NCBI GenBank assembly: GCA_963576565.1
Contig: OY755048.1
Coordinates: 9,649,984-9,713,983 of the forward strand
Length of the DNA: 64,000 nt
Direction: 5' to 3'
Source: Aspidapion aeneum
Taxonomy: Eukaryota > Arthropoda > Insecta > Coleoptera > Brentidae
Shown: positions 11,400-23,221 of the stretch, in pieces
Layout: every line of letters begins with the position of its first letter
Position numbering within the stretch: position 1 is the first letter of the stretch
The notes under the pieces: model-generated
Database searches by the model: none
The model's input: only the letters and a program-made list of their open reading frames with translations
Told to the model about the DNA's origin: nothing
Position numbers and translations under genes: made by a program

Positions 11400-14300
11400 C
11401 TAAAAAAAGTCATATCAGGTGAAAAAAACCTTAAACTTCTAAAAAATAAGTGCAGGCTGGATTTGTGTATACTTATTCCTTAGCATCTAAGCCACATTCC
11501 CATATTATTCTCCACCAAAATAGAATAAATATAAAGCCCCAAAAGTCCCAAAAATAAGTTTGATGCGATTTTCTTGAAAACCAATAGCTTTTTTAAAAAG
11601 CCAGGAAATAATAAATACGCTCAAACATTTAGTCCATAGGTATGTTATAAAATTAAGAAAAAACCTAGCTTAACATTTCAGGCGTTTCAGAGTTGTATTG
11701 CCAAAAGTCAAAGCTAGATTCTTCTTATGAAATTATGAAAAAACTCAAAGGTAGATTCTTCTTATGAAAATATGAAAAAAAGGTCATGAACATTTGTCCT
11801 AAAATACCTTGTTTTCAAAATACAGGGTGTTGAAGTTTTATAAAAAAATATATTTTTTTTATATATCTGCTAAACCACTGTAGATATTTGTCTAAAATTT
11901 GGTTGAGGCATTCTACCTATTAAGAAAAATTTTCTTATGAACAGCAACTTTTTTTAATTTATACCAGTGCCGTCCGCACGGGACCTGGACTCAATTTTTT
12001 GATGAAAAAAATGGTACGCCACTGCTTTTTTGTTAAATAAAAATTATTCCTAAAATCGCCGTTTATTTTATATATCTTGAGTTTTTTTTGTACTATTTTC
12101 GCTTAGAAAATTAAAAACCACTTACATTCATGGCGAGAGTGCCAAAATTTCATTGCTATTTTACGAGTAATTTTCGATAGTTGAAAAGTTCTTTCATTCC
12201 TTACATTAGTTCTGGTTCTATATTTTCCGAGATTTTTTTCCTCTTAATAGGCAGAATGCCTCTATCAAATTTTAGACAAATATCTAGAGTGGTTTAACAG
12301 ATATTTAAAAAAAATATATTTTTTTATAAAATATTAACACCCTCTATTTTCTAAAAAAGGCATTCTAGAGCACATGTTTATAAAATTTTATTTTTATATT
12401 TTTATGAGAGGAATCTTACCTGGGCTTTTGGCAATACAACTCTGAAACACCTTTTATATTTTATTTTTTTTCTTTCCCTGCAGGTATCTTGTTTTAAAAT
12501 GTGGATAATTTATAATATTAGGCTTGATCCCCACTTGTGTACAAAACATCATGCAGTTAAATTTAGATTTTCTTTTCTTTTAAGTTAAACAACTTTAAGT
12601 AAAGGATAGGATTTGGAAAAAAATATTTTTCTACAACTACTAAGCACGGTACGAGAAAAAAGAGCATATATAGCAAAAAGAGTGTTCGACTAAACTTTAA
12701 TGGGACATAGGAGTTTAAAAAATATAAATGAACCTAACCTAAGAGTGGTTTTTTAAGGTTCTAAAATAATAAACATAGGGTAACGGCTACAGTCGTTGGC
12801 CAGGCGACAGTGATTAACCAGCATAAAAATAAAATTGAATTATAATCATTGTGATAGCTTAACAATCCCTGGAAAGTATTTTTTTTGACAACATTGACAA
12901 ACGTGTCAAGGTTTGTCAAAACGTTAGTTTCAAATATTCTCTGGTTGTATAAAGAAAAACATAAAGTGCTGTTTCGGTTGGCTTAAAAAGGTACTTATGG
13001 AATTTACATAGGTATTGTACATTTCGGTAATTCAGTAAACATAGTATTTAAATAATAACTAATCATAACAAAAACATTTCATGTAAAAAAAGCCAAGTAA
13101 GAATTGAGATAAAGGTAATGCTCTGTGTAAATTCTCCATTACAGATTTTAAAATGAAAAGATTTTACTAGTTTGGAAATGTCTATCCTTAATATGTCGTC
13201 GCTATAACCGATATGTCGTAATATCCGATATCGTTATAAGCGATATTCCCTGAACACTAAAAATAAAACAATCACATGTTTTATTATATAAATATTTTTA
13301 GGCTTTTAAATAAGAGTTTTTGAATTTTTTTTCTAATAGAATTACCTAGTTTTTAAAATGTATGTTCCAGTTCCTACTGGTGGCCAATTACCATGTTAAT
13401 ACCTGCCAATCTCTAAAGCAACATGACTAATAATTGTGGATTTTGAAATCTGTTGAATAAAATTAAAATTTATATTTAAAGCTCAAATGTTTTTTAAAGT
13501 AAAGTAATCTTACAAAAGAAGGCTTTTGGCAACTAAAACGTTTTTTGTTTAATGTATTTCGTTAACATGCAATACTAAAAGTAAGACAACCCTTAAGTGG
13601 CCAATAACTATAGCTTTTACCCTACATAAAATTTTACCGATAACAGTTAAATTTTCTAATATATCTGCAAATAATAATTTATCCGTTTTCATATAACCTG
13701 GTTTTTATCGAAAAATGATGATGTAAAAATCTGAAAACTGCAAATAAATACGAGTAATTATTAAAATGTTGTTAAAACCCTTAGAAACTATTATTATTTA
13801 ATTAAGTTTATTCGAACACTATTTGTTCTAAAATTTAATAAAAACTGCTTTAATTTCGGTTTGGTTGAAGTTTCAAATAAAATAACAGTGTGCGCAATTG
13901 CACGTATTTCAACACTGTTTCTACCCAGAAGTTAATTTTTTTTTATATACATACTCGTTTTTTCTCGTACAGTTTCTATTTATACAAAAATATATTTTTT
14001 AAAATTCCAATGGTGGTCCGGTATTGACAAATGTAGGGGACCCAGGTAGCAAGGTCACGTTTTTTAAACGTCAAAAACAGGTCATTTTTAATGACCATTG
14101 ACGTCTCTAATCTGACGTATAAATGACGTTCAAAAGACACACCCAAAATGACGTCATTTTTAGACGTTTTAAAGACGTCAGCAATATGACGTATTTGGGA
14201 CCAAATCAGAACATTAGACCACACACACAGACACAAACCTATTTATGACTTTTTTTAAACTCGTCTGAATATATGAAATATTCCCTGCAGTTGAGAACAC

Positions 14301-17300
14301 TGAAGGAAGCATAGACACAGAAGATGACTCTTCTGTGACTTAGACCTGGAAGTACTGGAACAGGTAGAGCGGTGTTCGTCTGTAAGGTACAGACACAGTA
14401 CAGATCAAAATAGACCTATACCTAGACTTACACATCTCCACCTTGAAGCGAAAGAAGTCTCGAAGTTTGTCTTGATTTAATATTTAAATTATTTTACATA
14501 CGTACCCCCACATTCCGTATAAATCCGGTCAAGTACTGACTGGGGCACCATCTATGTAAGTATGAGTGTATGTCCCTTGGACAAAGTGTGCAGTGTGGGT
14601 ATTGACCAATATATGACGTTTTTTAGACGTCAAAAACTACACTACGAAAAGACGTCAAGTAACTGACGCCTTAAAGACAACATTTTTTGGTAGATGACCT
14701 GCTGGTCATCCAAATGACCACTTTTCGAAGAAAAAAAGACGTCATTTGATGACCCCTTGCTACCTGGGGAGAACCGCTAAGAAGTGGACACTTTATCAAA
14801 AATATAAAATTGACATTTTATAGACAACGTAATTATTCAAAAGTATGTAAGGGGAAAGCTTAATTAATATACTTGTAAAATGAACTATTAAAAGAAAATA
14901 GGCAAGCTTATGGTCTGAGTAATATTCAAATTTGGAAAAAGTAGCATTTGTCCATTTCAAAATATCGATGTATTGAAACGGACAGTGATGGTTTGGAAAT
15001 GGACAGTAGTGGTTTTGAAAATTTCTTTCGCATTAAAAGACATTAATTGCTTCAAAAATAACTTTTATTCAAACAGAAACTATCTTAAGAACAGTTGTTG
15101 CAATAAAAATGTCGAATACCCTGAAGACCACAAGTTTCATGTGCCCATGAAGAGCTTACGTCTTGAAACGGACAATACAACCGTTGTTTGATGGTATTCT
15201 CCATCAAACAACGATACAACGTATCATGTCCTCTTCAAAGCGACACTTACTTTACCTCAAAATGACAATGCAAGATATAAACAGAGAAATATTTTCCAAG
15301 ATCTACAGCTATATTTACATATCATAGTAACTTAGTTATAACCTTACTAATCTGAAATTAACTAAATTTCATTAGCTGGCCTGTGACATAGTTCGATATT
15401 TTCGTAAATAATTTACTTTTGCAACAAATAATAATAAAATGCTTGCTGTCGATACGCGGTGAAGTTGTTTACTGAACAACTTCGGTCGAAGTGTGATCTG
15501 GGCACACGGTTGCCATATGTAAATGTGAAATTCTCGGTCATACAATCATGCTGGAACTACGACAACTGTCCGTTTCAAAACTCGTCCGTTTCATAGTGGT
15601 TTTCCCCTACTAACCTTTACTTAAATCTATTTATCTTAAAAAAAAGAAAATCTTTATTTAAGTGGATGATATACATGTATGTACAAGTGGAAATCAAGCC
15701 TAATATTATAAACTATTAACATATTACCTCAAGAGTAAAAAAAAATATATTTTTTTTAAATATATTTTTTTCTTAATTTTATAGTATAGACAGAACAATC
15801 TAGCATATTTTTTATTTAATGACTTTATTTGAAAAATTTATTCGTTTTCGAGAAAGTTTAATGACATTTGGGACAAAGCTTAAGCGGATTTTGACGCAGA
15901 ATAAGTGGGGATATGTCTCAGATGCTAAGAAATAACTGTACAAAAATTTAGCTTTTACCTACTTTATTTGAGGTTTTTTTCCTTATTTAACTAGGCTATA
16001 AGCTGGCTATAGAAAAAATAGATCTTATTTGTTGATTTTTTTTAAATTTAAGCTGCAAATAAAAAAGGAGAAAGATCTTACCAATAGATTCGTAAAGAAT
16101 AGTTGATGCCCAGCTTAACAAAACCAGGGAAGTGATATCTCCCAAACTAGCAGCTATCGGTGTGGCAACATTGTCTGGATTAATATGACAGTATCTGGAA
16201 AATACGATAACACCGGCAGTAATCAATCCAAGGAAAAAGCTTGCAATCGATACTGTCACTAAACTACTGGCACAAAGAATGTAGGCATGATCTAATTCGA
16301 CTTCGTTGCTCTTAATTGCACCCATGATTATTGCGACTAGGGCTCCTAAGAAGCCTATCACTATTGCTTGACACTAAAAAAACACTTTTTTAAATTTTAA
16401 AATTTTCACTTGCAAAGGATCAGGCGGATTATGGGAGTTCTATAATCCGTCAAACTTTATAGAATTTTGGTATGCTGTAGAGTGAACCTTTCTTATCAAA
16501 AGTTTTTATGGGTCCAACTCAAATGAATGAACAGTTTTTGAAATACATAGTATTTTTAAAGTATAGTTATTTAAAAAATTATATTTGCCGAAACACCCTG
16601 TATTAAATACTTAATCAGTCAATAATCTTTAAAATACTAATAAATACTGTATATGTAACAGTAACATTGCGTATATGTTTGAAAAAAACCGTCTGAAAAG
16701 CTATTATGCTTCTTAAATATTAACATTTTCAACACTTTACATTATTACTTTCAACACCTGTGTTTCCAAAATCGGGCATTAACTTAAGTTGAGCCCACGA
16801 GAACTTCTGATGAGCAAGGTTTAATCTACAATATACTCAAGCTTGTTTCTCATTAAAACTTTTGAATAATATTTACCTAAACACCCTATAGATACTATTT
16901 TAAAGGTACAGAATAAAAATAGTAAAAAAATCGTAAACATATTTAATAGTAACATTCCGTATATGTTTGGAAACCCCGTCTAAAGAGCTATTAGGCTTCT
17001 TGGACATTATCACTTTCAATACCCTGTATTTCAAAAACTGGTCATTAGAGTTGGGCCCATGACAACTTTTGATAAGAAAGGTTCAGTCTACAACATATCA
17101 AATTTTTTGTTATTGTTAGGTAATCTCTGTATCCTCTACTGCTCCTTTAGAGTTTCTCTGGCTCTATGGTTTACAAAATTGATCAACCATATTAAGATTC
17201 AGTTTTCTATTCTAGTTAGTTTATTAATTAAATAAACCTAGTTGTCGGAGTAAATAATCTGGAAGATTATAAGTTAATTACCTGAATTAAACTTAAATTT

Positions 17301-18279
17301 CCTACAATAATACTGATCTTTTGTTTGGTTGTGTCCATATGACCAAGATTTGCTTGAGTCGATAGACGGGAAGCAAGGGTCATTTCTAGATTTCCCTTTA
17401 GGCCCAATAATGGAGGTATTAATATTACCAATTCGTTTATATTCTCGAATACTGCCCAATGCTAAAATGAAAAATATTCCTCCATAAAATAGCAATGTTT
17501 ATCTTGTGAATTTTTAGACTTTCTACTTTTTTGCAATTTACAGTTTGGAAAAAAAAATTTAACTGTTTTTAAGGGTATGTAAGTAAACAATTTTATAGAA
17601 AAATTGTTTGCGTTAGAATCTCAAGGAACTCAGTGGTTTAAAAAAATGTACTTGCTATTATAGACGTGTTTATTAATTATTAACCATATTTTTATATATT
17701 TCATGGCAAATATATGACGAACCACCATTGTTTAATGTTATTGATATTTTTTAAGCATAAACAAACAGTAGGTAACCTAAAGATAGGTTTTCGTAGGTTC
17801 AGAATCTAAGAATCTAAAAATTAGGGGAAAATATCAAAATCATGCACGAATTCAGAAATAATGAAAGAAGAATAGCATAAATGAATAATAAGAAAAATAT
17901 TGTGAACTGGAAAACTTTGGATGCAATATAAGACAACGATGTATAGTTAGGTAGGTACCTGAATTTTATCGAGCACCAACCCAGCTGTCACCATACCGAA
18001 TCCAGCTACCAAAAATGGTATAAAGACTTGGATGGCAATTGAAAAGTACGTTTCTTCATTTTGTTCGGCTTCTTTGACTTTTTTAACACCGACAACAATG
18101 TCGGGCAATTTTTTGATGTCACTGTCTTTATTGTCATTTAGCACATTAGTAATTACTGTGACAGATTTAAGTTCTAATGAGGGTGAAGTCTCTGATTGTA
18201 TTGTCTGATGGCCTCGAGATTCTTCGCCTTTGTTGGAGATTTTCTCGCCCAATGGTGAGTAGTTACAGCAGGTATCCAT
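10699..18279 (-). CDS. SLC41-family (MgtE-like) magnesium transporter, gene A, 4 exons, 497 aa
   Basis: Multi-pass divalent-cation transporter of the SLC41 family, the animal relatives of bacterial MgtE, which move Mg2+ (some as Na+/Mg2+ exchangers) across the plasma membrane. Coding exons 17959-18279, 17282-17461, 16082-16373 and 10699-11399 splice in frame to 1494 nt. The two internal MgtE repeats are visible: repeat 1 has [18 protein letters not shown] (exon 2) and [18 protein letters not shown] (exon 3); repeat 2 has [20 protein letters not shown] and [16 protein letters not shown] (exon 4). The hydrophilic N-terminus of about 75 residues and total length match family members of about 500 aa. 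The start is the ATG at 18279. The frame is open for nine more codons to a possible acceptor (TTTTAG), so an upstream exon could exist. It is intact, and intron 3 is swollen by transposons. Confidence 0.93.
11690..12452. mobile_element. Foldback element in intron 3 of SLC41 gene A
   Basis: Long inverted arms of about 240 bp (11690-11945 and 12225-12452) flank a spacer of about 280 bp. Outer ends read TTTCAGAGTTGTATTGCCAA, with the reverse complement at the other end. Inner shared words are TAAACCACT and TTTGTCTAAAATTTG in opposite orientation. No coding frame. Boundaries are accurate to a few bases, and no target duplication was found. Confidence 0.65.
12453..14040. other. Intron 3 sequence of SLC41 gene A
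   Basis: AT-rich intronic DNA. It includes a partial copy (about 13061-13180) of the long-inverted-repeat MITE whose full copy is at 46794-47167. Shared words include AATCATAACAAAAACATTTC and TTTACTAGTTTGGAAAT. No host coding signal. Confidence 0.5.
14041..14768. mobile_element. ACGT-palindrome element, GACGTC type, in SLC41 intron 3
   Basis: Terminal inverted repeats read CCCAGGTAGCAAGG at 14041 and CCTTGCTACCTGGG at 14755-14768. Both subterminal regions are crowded with TGAC, GTCA and GACGTC words: six GACGTC hexamers near 14100, 14150, 14174, 14626, 14651 and 14739, one of them a full TGACGTCA. The middle (14260-14580) lacks them. No transposase frame. The left part recurs inverted at 23942-24116. 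The ends resemble those of the TACGTA-rich element at 31574-33344. The superfamily is not recognised and no clear target duplication is seen. Confidence 0.7.
14847..15610. mobile_element. Element with repeated TTGAAACGGACA motif
   Basis: Weak inverted ends (GTAAGGGGAAA and TTTCCCCTAC) enclose repeated (T)GAAACGGAC words: forward near 14976 and 15164, inverted near 15569 and 15587, with a GGAAATGGACAG variant near 14996. A perfect 13-bp-arm hairpin (CGTTGTTTGATGG, loop TATTCT) lies near 15182-15213. Intronic in SLC41 gene A. Boundaries tentative. Confidence 0.45.
16082..16373 (-). CDS. SLC41 gene A, coding exon 3
   Basis: Begins [16 protein letters not shown] after TTTTTAG and ends in phase 1 at a GTAAGA donor. 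It encodes three hydrophobic segments and the [16 protein letters not shown] motif. Confidence 0.93.
16467..17102. mobile_element. Foldback-type repeat in intron 2 of SLC41 gene A
   Basis: Ends form about 85-bp inverted arms sharing GAACCTTTCTTATCAAAAGT and ATGGGYCCAACTC. Inside, a segment with TAACATTSCGTATATGTTTG and CTATTAKGCTTCTT is directly repeated (near 16664 and 16950). Non-coding, entirely within the 908-bp intron. Confidence 0.6.
17282..17461 (-). CDS. SLC41 gene A, coding exon 2
   Basis: Exactly 60 codons between CATTTTAG and GTAATT, starting [12 protein letters not shown]. It carries the [16 protein letters not shown] signature of the first MgtE repeat. The correct frame is not that of the longest open frame here. 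By eye about two thirds of residues are identical to gene B. Confidence 0.92.
17959..18279 (-). CDS. SLC41 gene A, coding exon 1
   Basis: Encodes the cytosolic N-terminus (polar, acidic, [13 protein letters not shown] start) and the first membrane segment ending LVLDKIQ. Donor GTACCT in phase 0. The residues after the donor in the open frame are intronic. Confidence 0.9.
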
Positions 18280-19598
18280 AGTTTTTCCATTGCTTTCTTT
18301 ACTAAAATTTAAAAAAATTAACTATTTCTAGATTTTAATAAATAATTTGGTAAAGTGGACCACAAAAGACAAATAAGGGTTTTAATAGAAAAAATAAGAA
18401 ACATATGGAAATTATTTGAAGGCAACAATAATAAATTAAATAAAAAAATGTAAAATAACTTCAAACCCTCTTTAAAAAAGTTGCGAAAAATTTGATATAT
18501 CAAAAACACCAAAACATTATTCAATCATCTTTCCAGACAAAACAAAATTTTGCAAATAAAGTCAACATAAATACACAAAAACCAGGTTCCGATTACTTCT
18601 GCAAAATTCCTAAAACTTTGCATAAAATTGCACAAGATCATGACAAAAGGGCAAACAATCTACTAACGTAACCTACTTTAAATATGAAATTAAATTGTTT
18701 GGCTTCTATTAAATAAAATAAGATATTACAAATTGGCTTAAGGCCAAAATTGGAAATTAAAGAAAATAATGACGTAAGTAAGAAATGCATGTCATACAAT
18801 TTTAATATTCTAAAAAAATAAATTCATTAATTTACTAGGTTAATTTATGCAAATACCAGATATATTTGATATTTTTATGTAAAAAATACAATGTTATTCC
18901 CAATCTACTGCTAATTAACATCAACCAAATTCAAGCCATAAAAAATTGCGACTATTTACTATTTAGTACAATAAAAAATAATCAAATTACCTCTTCAGTA
19001 AAAAAAAAATCTTGGATTGTGTAGTAGTTGGTAGGTGTTAAGAGAATTTCTGTTTTTGGAAGGAATTTATTTTTTTAATAACAATTTTCACTTTTTTCCG
19101 GTAAGGAGATGCTTCCGCGACTACATCGTAGCTAAACTGTGTACTATCGATTCGGAAAATCAGCTGCCAACATGGACAAAACTGGAATGCGCTTTAAAAT
19201 CTATAACGTGGGCGAAATGTGCCACAGAGAACTTTCTAGTCAATTCTGGAAATCGTATAAGGCCAGAAAATCAATATACAGACGTTCTCCTTTAAATAAA
19301 GACTAAATAACAAACAAGACACAAATATAGGACAAATAGTTCGTAATTTTGCTCCTTTGTGTAAAAAATAAAATAATTAATTGGCAAAAAATGATAAATA
19401 AAATTTGTCAGGAAAATTTTCTAGAAGTTTCCAGATGGCAAATCAATGTGGTCGAAATCAATATAGAAAACTCGACTTTTTCTTATATGTAATAAAATAA
19501 TAAACAATGTAGGTACAAAATCTACCTAAAGTGAAATCTATTAAAGAAATAATTATTCTAAAAGCTAGAGAGCCTAGGGAAGCAAATCGATAAATACT
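18280..19598. other. Upstream region of SLC41 gene A
   Basis: The promoter or 5' UTR exons of gene A should lie here, but none can be fixed. A plus-strand open frame at 19035-19295 (86 aa) encodes a patch starting RRCFRDYIVAKLC with ordinary composition. It has no recognised family and could be a fragment of an old gene or element. Confidence 0.4.
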
Positions 19599-20484
19599 CA
19601 GGGGCGGATCTACGAATTTGATTTAGGGGGAGAAGTAAATTGTTCGCGTTTTGTATAATGACCAAACCGAACCACCGCCTACTCAGTTTGCAATTTTGAC
19701 AAATGTTTCGGTAACAATCCAATTAATATTTTTTTTATCACAAAAAAATTCAATTGTGGATTTTTTTATTTAGAAAAGTCATGTAGCAACATTTAACACA
19801 TTAAAGTTCCAAATGTAGTACATACGTATCCGTTAATAAATAAAAAAGGTCGCCATTTTGGATCCGATCTTGTAATTTTTCTTTGGGTTTAATTCAAATA
19901 TCACATTAAACCGTTAAGACCCAAAATTTATTAAATATCGGTTTTTAAGTGAAAAAGTTCGCCATTTTGGATCCGCTATTTTGACTTTTATTTTTAATTT
20001 AATTCAAAAATCATAATTAGCGTAGCGATCTTAAACCCCATTTACATTCTATTTTTAAATGTCGTGTTATGAATAAATAAATAAACACCCATTTTGATTT
20101 TTTTTAGGTGTAAGTCAAGAATTGGTTCAAGTTTGAGACAAATCGGTTTACAAATAAAAAACATCGTCATTTTGAATTTTTTGTGCATTGTCACCGGAAC
20201 TCAGACAACTGTCAAATATAAAATCTGCAGCTCATCGAAAATTAGTTGCATGGCAAGATTTTATACAAAAGCATAAATAAGCCATTTAGTAAACAAAATT
20301 GCAAATAGAAATTACAGCGTGTCGGCGCGCGGCGGCGAAGTTTCTCGGCGGCGAATCGGCCACGGCGAGTCGGTGGCGTCGAATTCTCGACGCTTGATGA
20401 GAAGGTGTATTTTGTGTGTCAAAACAAAATATATTTTGGGATTTTGGGAGGGATTTCCCCTCCCTCCCTGGAGATCCGCTCCTG
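19599..20484. mobile_element. GCCATTTT-repeat element, copy 1
   Basis: Ends CAGGGGCGGATCTACG and GGAGATCCGCTCCTG are inverted. The interior repeats a unit of roughly 110 bp around CGCCATTTTGGATCCG, AATTCAAAAATCATAATTAG and CGACCTTAAA. A GC-rich patch (20316-20396, GGCGGCGAA words) precedes the right end. A longer relative is at 39376-41010. It looks like a non-autonomous DNA transposon. The 8-bp flanks do not match convincingly. Confidence 0.6.
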
Positions 20485-22474
20485 CAAAACTAGATATACA
20501 TAAATCGATAAAACAGGCTTCATCGTGAAAATCTAAATAAAATTTAGGAGATGGCGCAATATGTTATCTACTGTTATAAAATAAAAATTGTTTATTATGG
20601 TGTTTTTGAAGTTTAATAAGGAACAATTATGTACGCTGTCAAAAAAAAATATATTTAAAAAAGGGATAACTAGTAGGGAATTTTTAACGGACTTACTGGA
20701 CTAAAATGTTTTCTTGTCTTATAAGATCAAGACCACGTTATTGTTTATATTGCTACTTTGCATTGGAATATTTATATACCACCGCAATTTGTCGCAGATA
20801 TAATTTAGGAATTAGTTCATGTCCTGCTTATGCCGCAGTTTTTTAGGTGTACGAAACAAGTCTTAAAAATAAGAAATGATATGACCCATATATTATTAGC
20901 ATTTGTTTTATCTTGCTTTATCAAATCGTTTCTGTGTTGTCATTTCTTGTTACTATCATCAGTGGCTTGCGAGCCAGGGGTGGCCTGGCCCCTCCAATTT
21001 TTTGAAACCACATAATTTTTTTTCAGAATTCATAATACGTTTGTTTGTAAAATGTCAAATTTTCTTTACTTTAGAAGTTATACGCCCCCCCCCCACTATT
21101 TAAGGAAACGCGTCGCCGCTGACTATCATAATTCAAAAAGTTTTGTTACTCTGTTTTATAAAAAATCGGACCTCATTTGAAAAACGCTTAATTTAAGAAA
21201 TAAGGGGTAAAGGTTTCATTTACTTACTCATTCTGTATATGTGACACTTTAAATTTAACGTTTTCTTCAACTTTTGACATTTTTTGAACACAGCGTATCG
21301 TATTTAAATCATTGTTTTAATTAAAAATTATTTATTGAACCGGGGTTCAGATACCATACCATTTTATAATATAATTTATAAAAACATTAGGTTTTAATGA
21401 TCCTTTGGGTTGGCAAATTTTTTTCATATTTCTGATCCAAAACATTGACATTGAAATTGTTTCGAATTATGAATCCCATATGACCCAGGAAACAATTCGC
21501 GACACCATATAATAATTGGTAACTGACGAAGTTAACCTGCTACTGTTTTAAATTGGGTTTCGACAAAAAAATATTTGAACACCAAAAATACTGGATAACC
21601 ATTACAAATAATGACACAGATAAAACCAAATAGCTTTAAAAACAAACAAAAAATGTAATGAAAAAGAAAATATATAGAGACTTAATGGGATAACGCAAGG
21701 CAGTAAGAGTGTTAGGCAGTATTTTGACATATTTACATTATAGGCTGACAGTGGATGTTTTAAAACTGACATAACAGAGTCGAACATAAAAATAAGTCAT
21801 GTAGGTATTTATCTTTAGTTAAAGAATATTTATTCTTATTCTTATGGTAAACAAAGGCTTATATTGAAAGATTAGCTGTCATCTTCCAATGTAAAACTGT
21901 TACAATACTGCTTGGCAGTATTACTGCTTGACCTTATTCCAATAATTCACTAAAACAAATAATGTCAAAAAACCAAAACAAACAAAAGCTTAGCTCGTAG
22001 TTTTGATTAGATTCGTATAAATTTGGCATATTTTAATTTTTTTGTAAAAGCACCATTTACAAAAATGATAAGTAAGGTAAATTTTATTAAGCAATTAGTC
22101 CAAACATTAGCCAACTTAGTGCAAGGTCATTTCAAATTAGGCTAAAACTATGGACAAATTCTAACGGCAATTTGATAGTTATTATCCAAATTCAAATTTA
22201 TTATATCCTAGAGCGCGCCGTCAACTTTATGTTAATTATGACAATTTTCGTTGAAAAACAAGCCGCCAAATTTGACACTGCCTACTTATAGTTACTAGGT
22301 ACATCAAAATTTCACAATAAAATAAGATCAACATTTACCACCTATTTTTATTTTAAGTTTAATAATAATTATTATGAGGTTTGCCTATATTTTTGACAAT
22401 AAAACATTTTTGTACAAATTTTACGTTAAACCCTAGTTAGAAAAGTTCTTACATACACGTTTTGAAGAGTCACC
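20485..22474. other. Intergenic region with a decayed MITE
   Basis: No gene seen. Approximately 21667-21945 is a diverged relative of the MITE at 1649-1924, with inverted GCAGTA-bearing ends and shared AAAACTGACA, AGTCGA and TTAGCTGTC-like words. A C9 tract lies near 21086. Confidence 0.4.
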
Positions 22475-22699
22475 ATAGGCGTATACAAGGGTGGGCTTAG
22501 GGACTCATGTGCCCCTTCAAAAAATTTAAAATAGATCATGTTGAAAAATATTTATTTTACTGCTTTTTAACAGTGGCAGATCCATGACTAGCGGCACCCC
22601 CTAACAGACATAAAACCTATTTTTAAATTATGCATCGTCACTTATTAAAATCTTGCCACAAAATCTATTTTATTTTCAAAATTTCCGCCTACGCCGTAA

Positions 22700-22884
22700 C
22701 AAGCGCGGATTTGAGGGGGGTAACGTGGGGTAACTACCCCCCCCCTAGAACTAAAAATATGCACTTTTTGTTAATAAGTAAAGGGAAAATAAAAGAATTA
22801 CCCCCTCTAGAAAAAAAATTACATTACAAATAATTTTTTCGTCGACTATTACCCCCCCTAGATTTTCACCCAGATCTGCGCTTG
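22700..22884. mobile_element. 185-bp hAT-like MITE, copy 1
   Basis: Ends CAAGCGCGGATTTG and CAGATCTGCGCTTG are inverted. Perfect 8-bp duplications CGCCGTAA flank it at 22692-22699 and 22885-22892. The interior has paired runs of C and T around GGGGTAACTACCCCC, so the whole can fold. Related copies are at 23006 and 54392. Confidence 0.85.
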
Positions 22885-23005
22885 CGCCGTAATGATTCGA
22901 ATCTGCTGCCACTACCCCCCGCCCGCAAGAAACTGCTGGATCCGATACTGCTTTTTAATGGGTATTAAAAAAATAGAACAAAAAATTACAAAAATCCGTT
23001 TCATG

Positions 23006-23190
23006 CAAGCGCGGATCTGGGCATAAATTAAGGGGGGGGGGGGGCAATTATCGACAAAGTTGCATTTTTCTTTTTTCTAGGGGGGGGGGGGGTAATTATC
23101 CGTTAAGCCCTTTATTTATTTACTAAAATAGCATATATCTTTTTCTAGGGGGGTAATTACCACGTTACCCACTCCTGAAATCCGCGCTTG
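23006..23190. mobile_element. 185-bp hAT-like MITE, copy 2
   Basis: Same family and exactly the same length as the copy at 22700, with ends CAAGCGCGGATCTGGG and AAATCCGCGCTTG and a long G tract after the left end. The flanking octamers differ (GTTTCATG and AATCAATG), so its insertion scar has decayed or was formed differently. Confidence 0.75.
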
Positions 23191-23221
23191 AATCAATGAC
23201 GTTTTTTATATACGCCACTGG

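Larger units (their letters stand above)
22475..23221. mobile_element. Older CAGTGGCGTAT-type element hosting two MITEs
   Basis: The left CATAGGCGTATAC and right GTATATACGCCACTG are inverted and flanked by GAGTCAC and GAGTAAC (6 of 7). Removing the two 185-bp MITEs leaves a compact element with a further inner GTGGCAGATCC / CTGCTGCCAC pair. Nesting is inferred; outer borders are tentative. Confidence 0.4.

Noticed and set aside
17274..17495. 73-aa minus-strand frame starting MLFYGGIFF
   Set aside because: Wrong frame: the adjacent frame between CATTTTAG and GTAATT encodes exon 2 of the SLC41 transporter.
19035..19295. 86-aa plus-strand frame upstream of SLC41 gene A
   Set aside because: Ordinary composition but no recognised family or splice context; only noted as a possible fragment.
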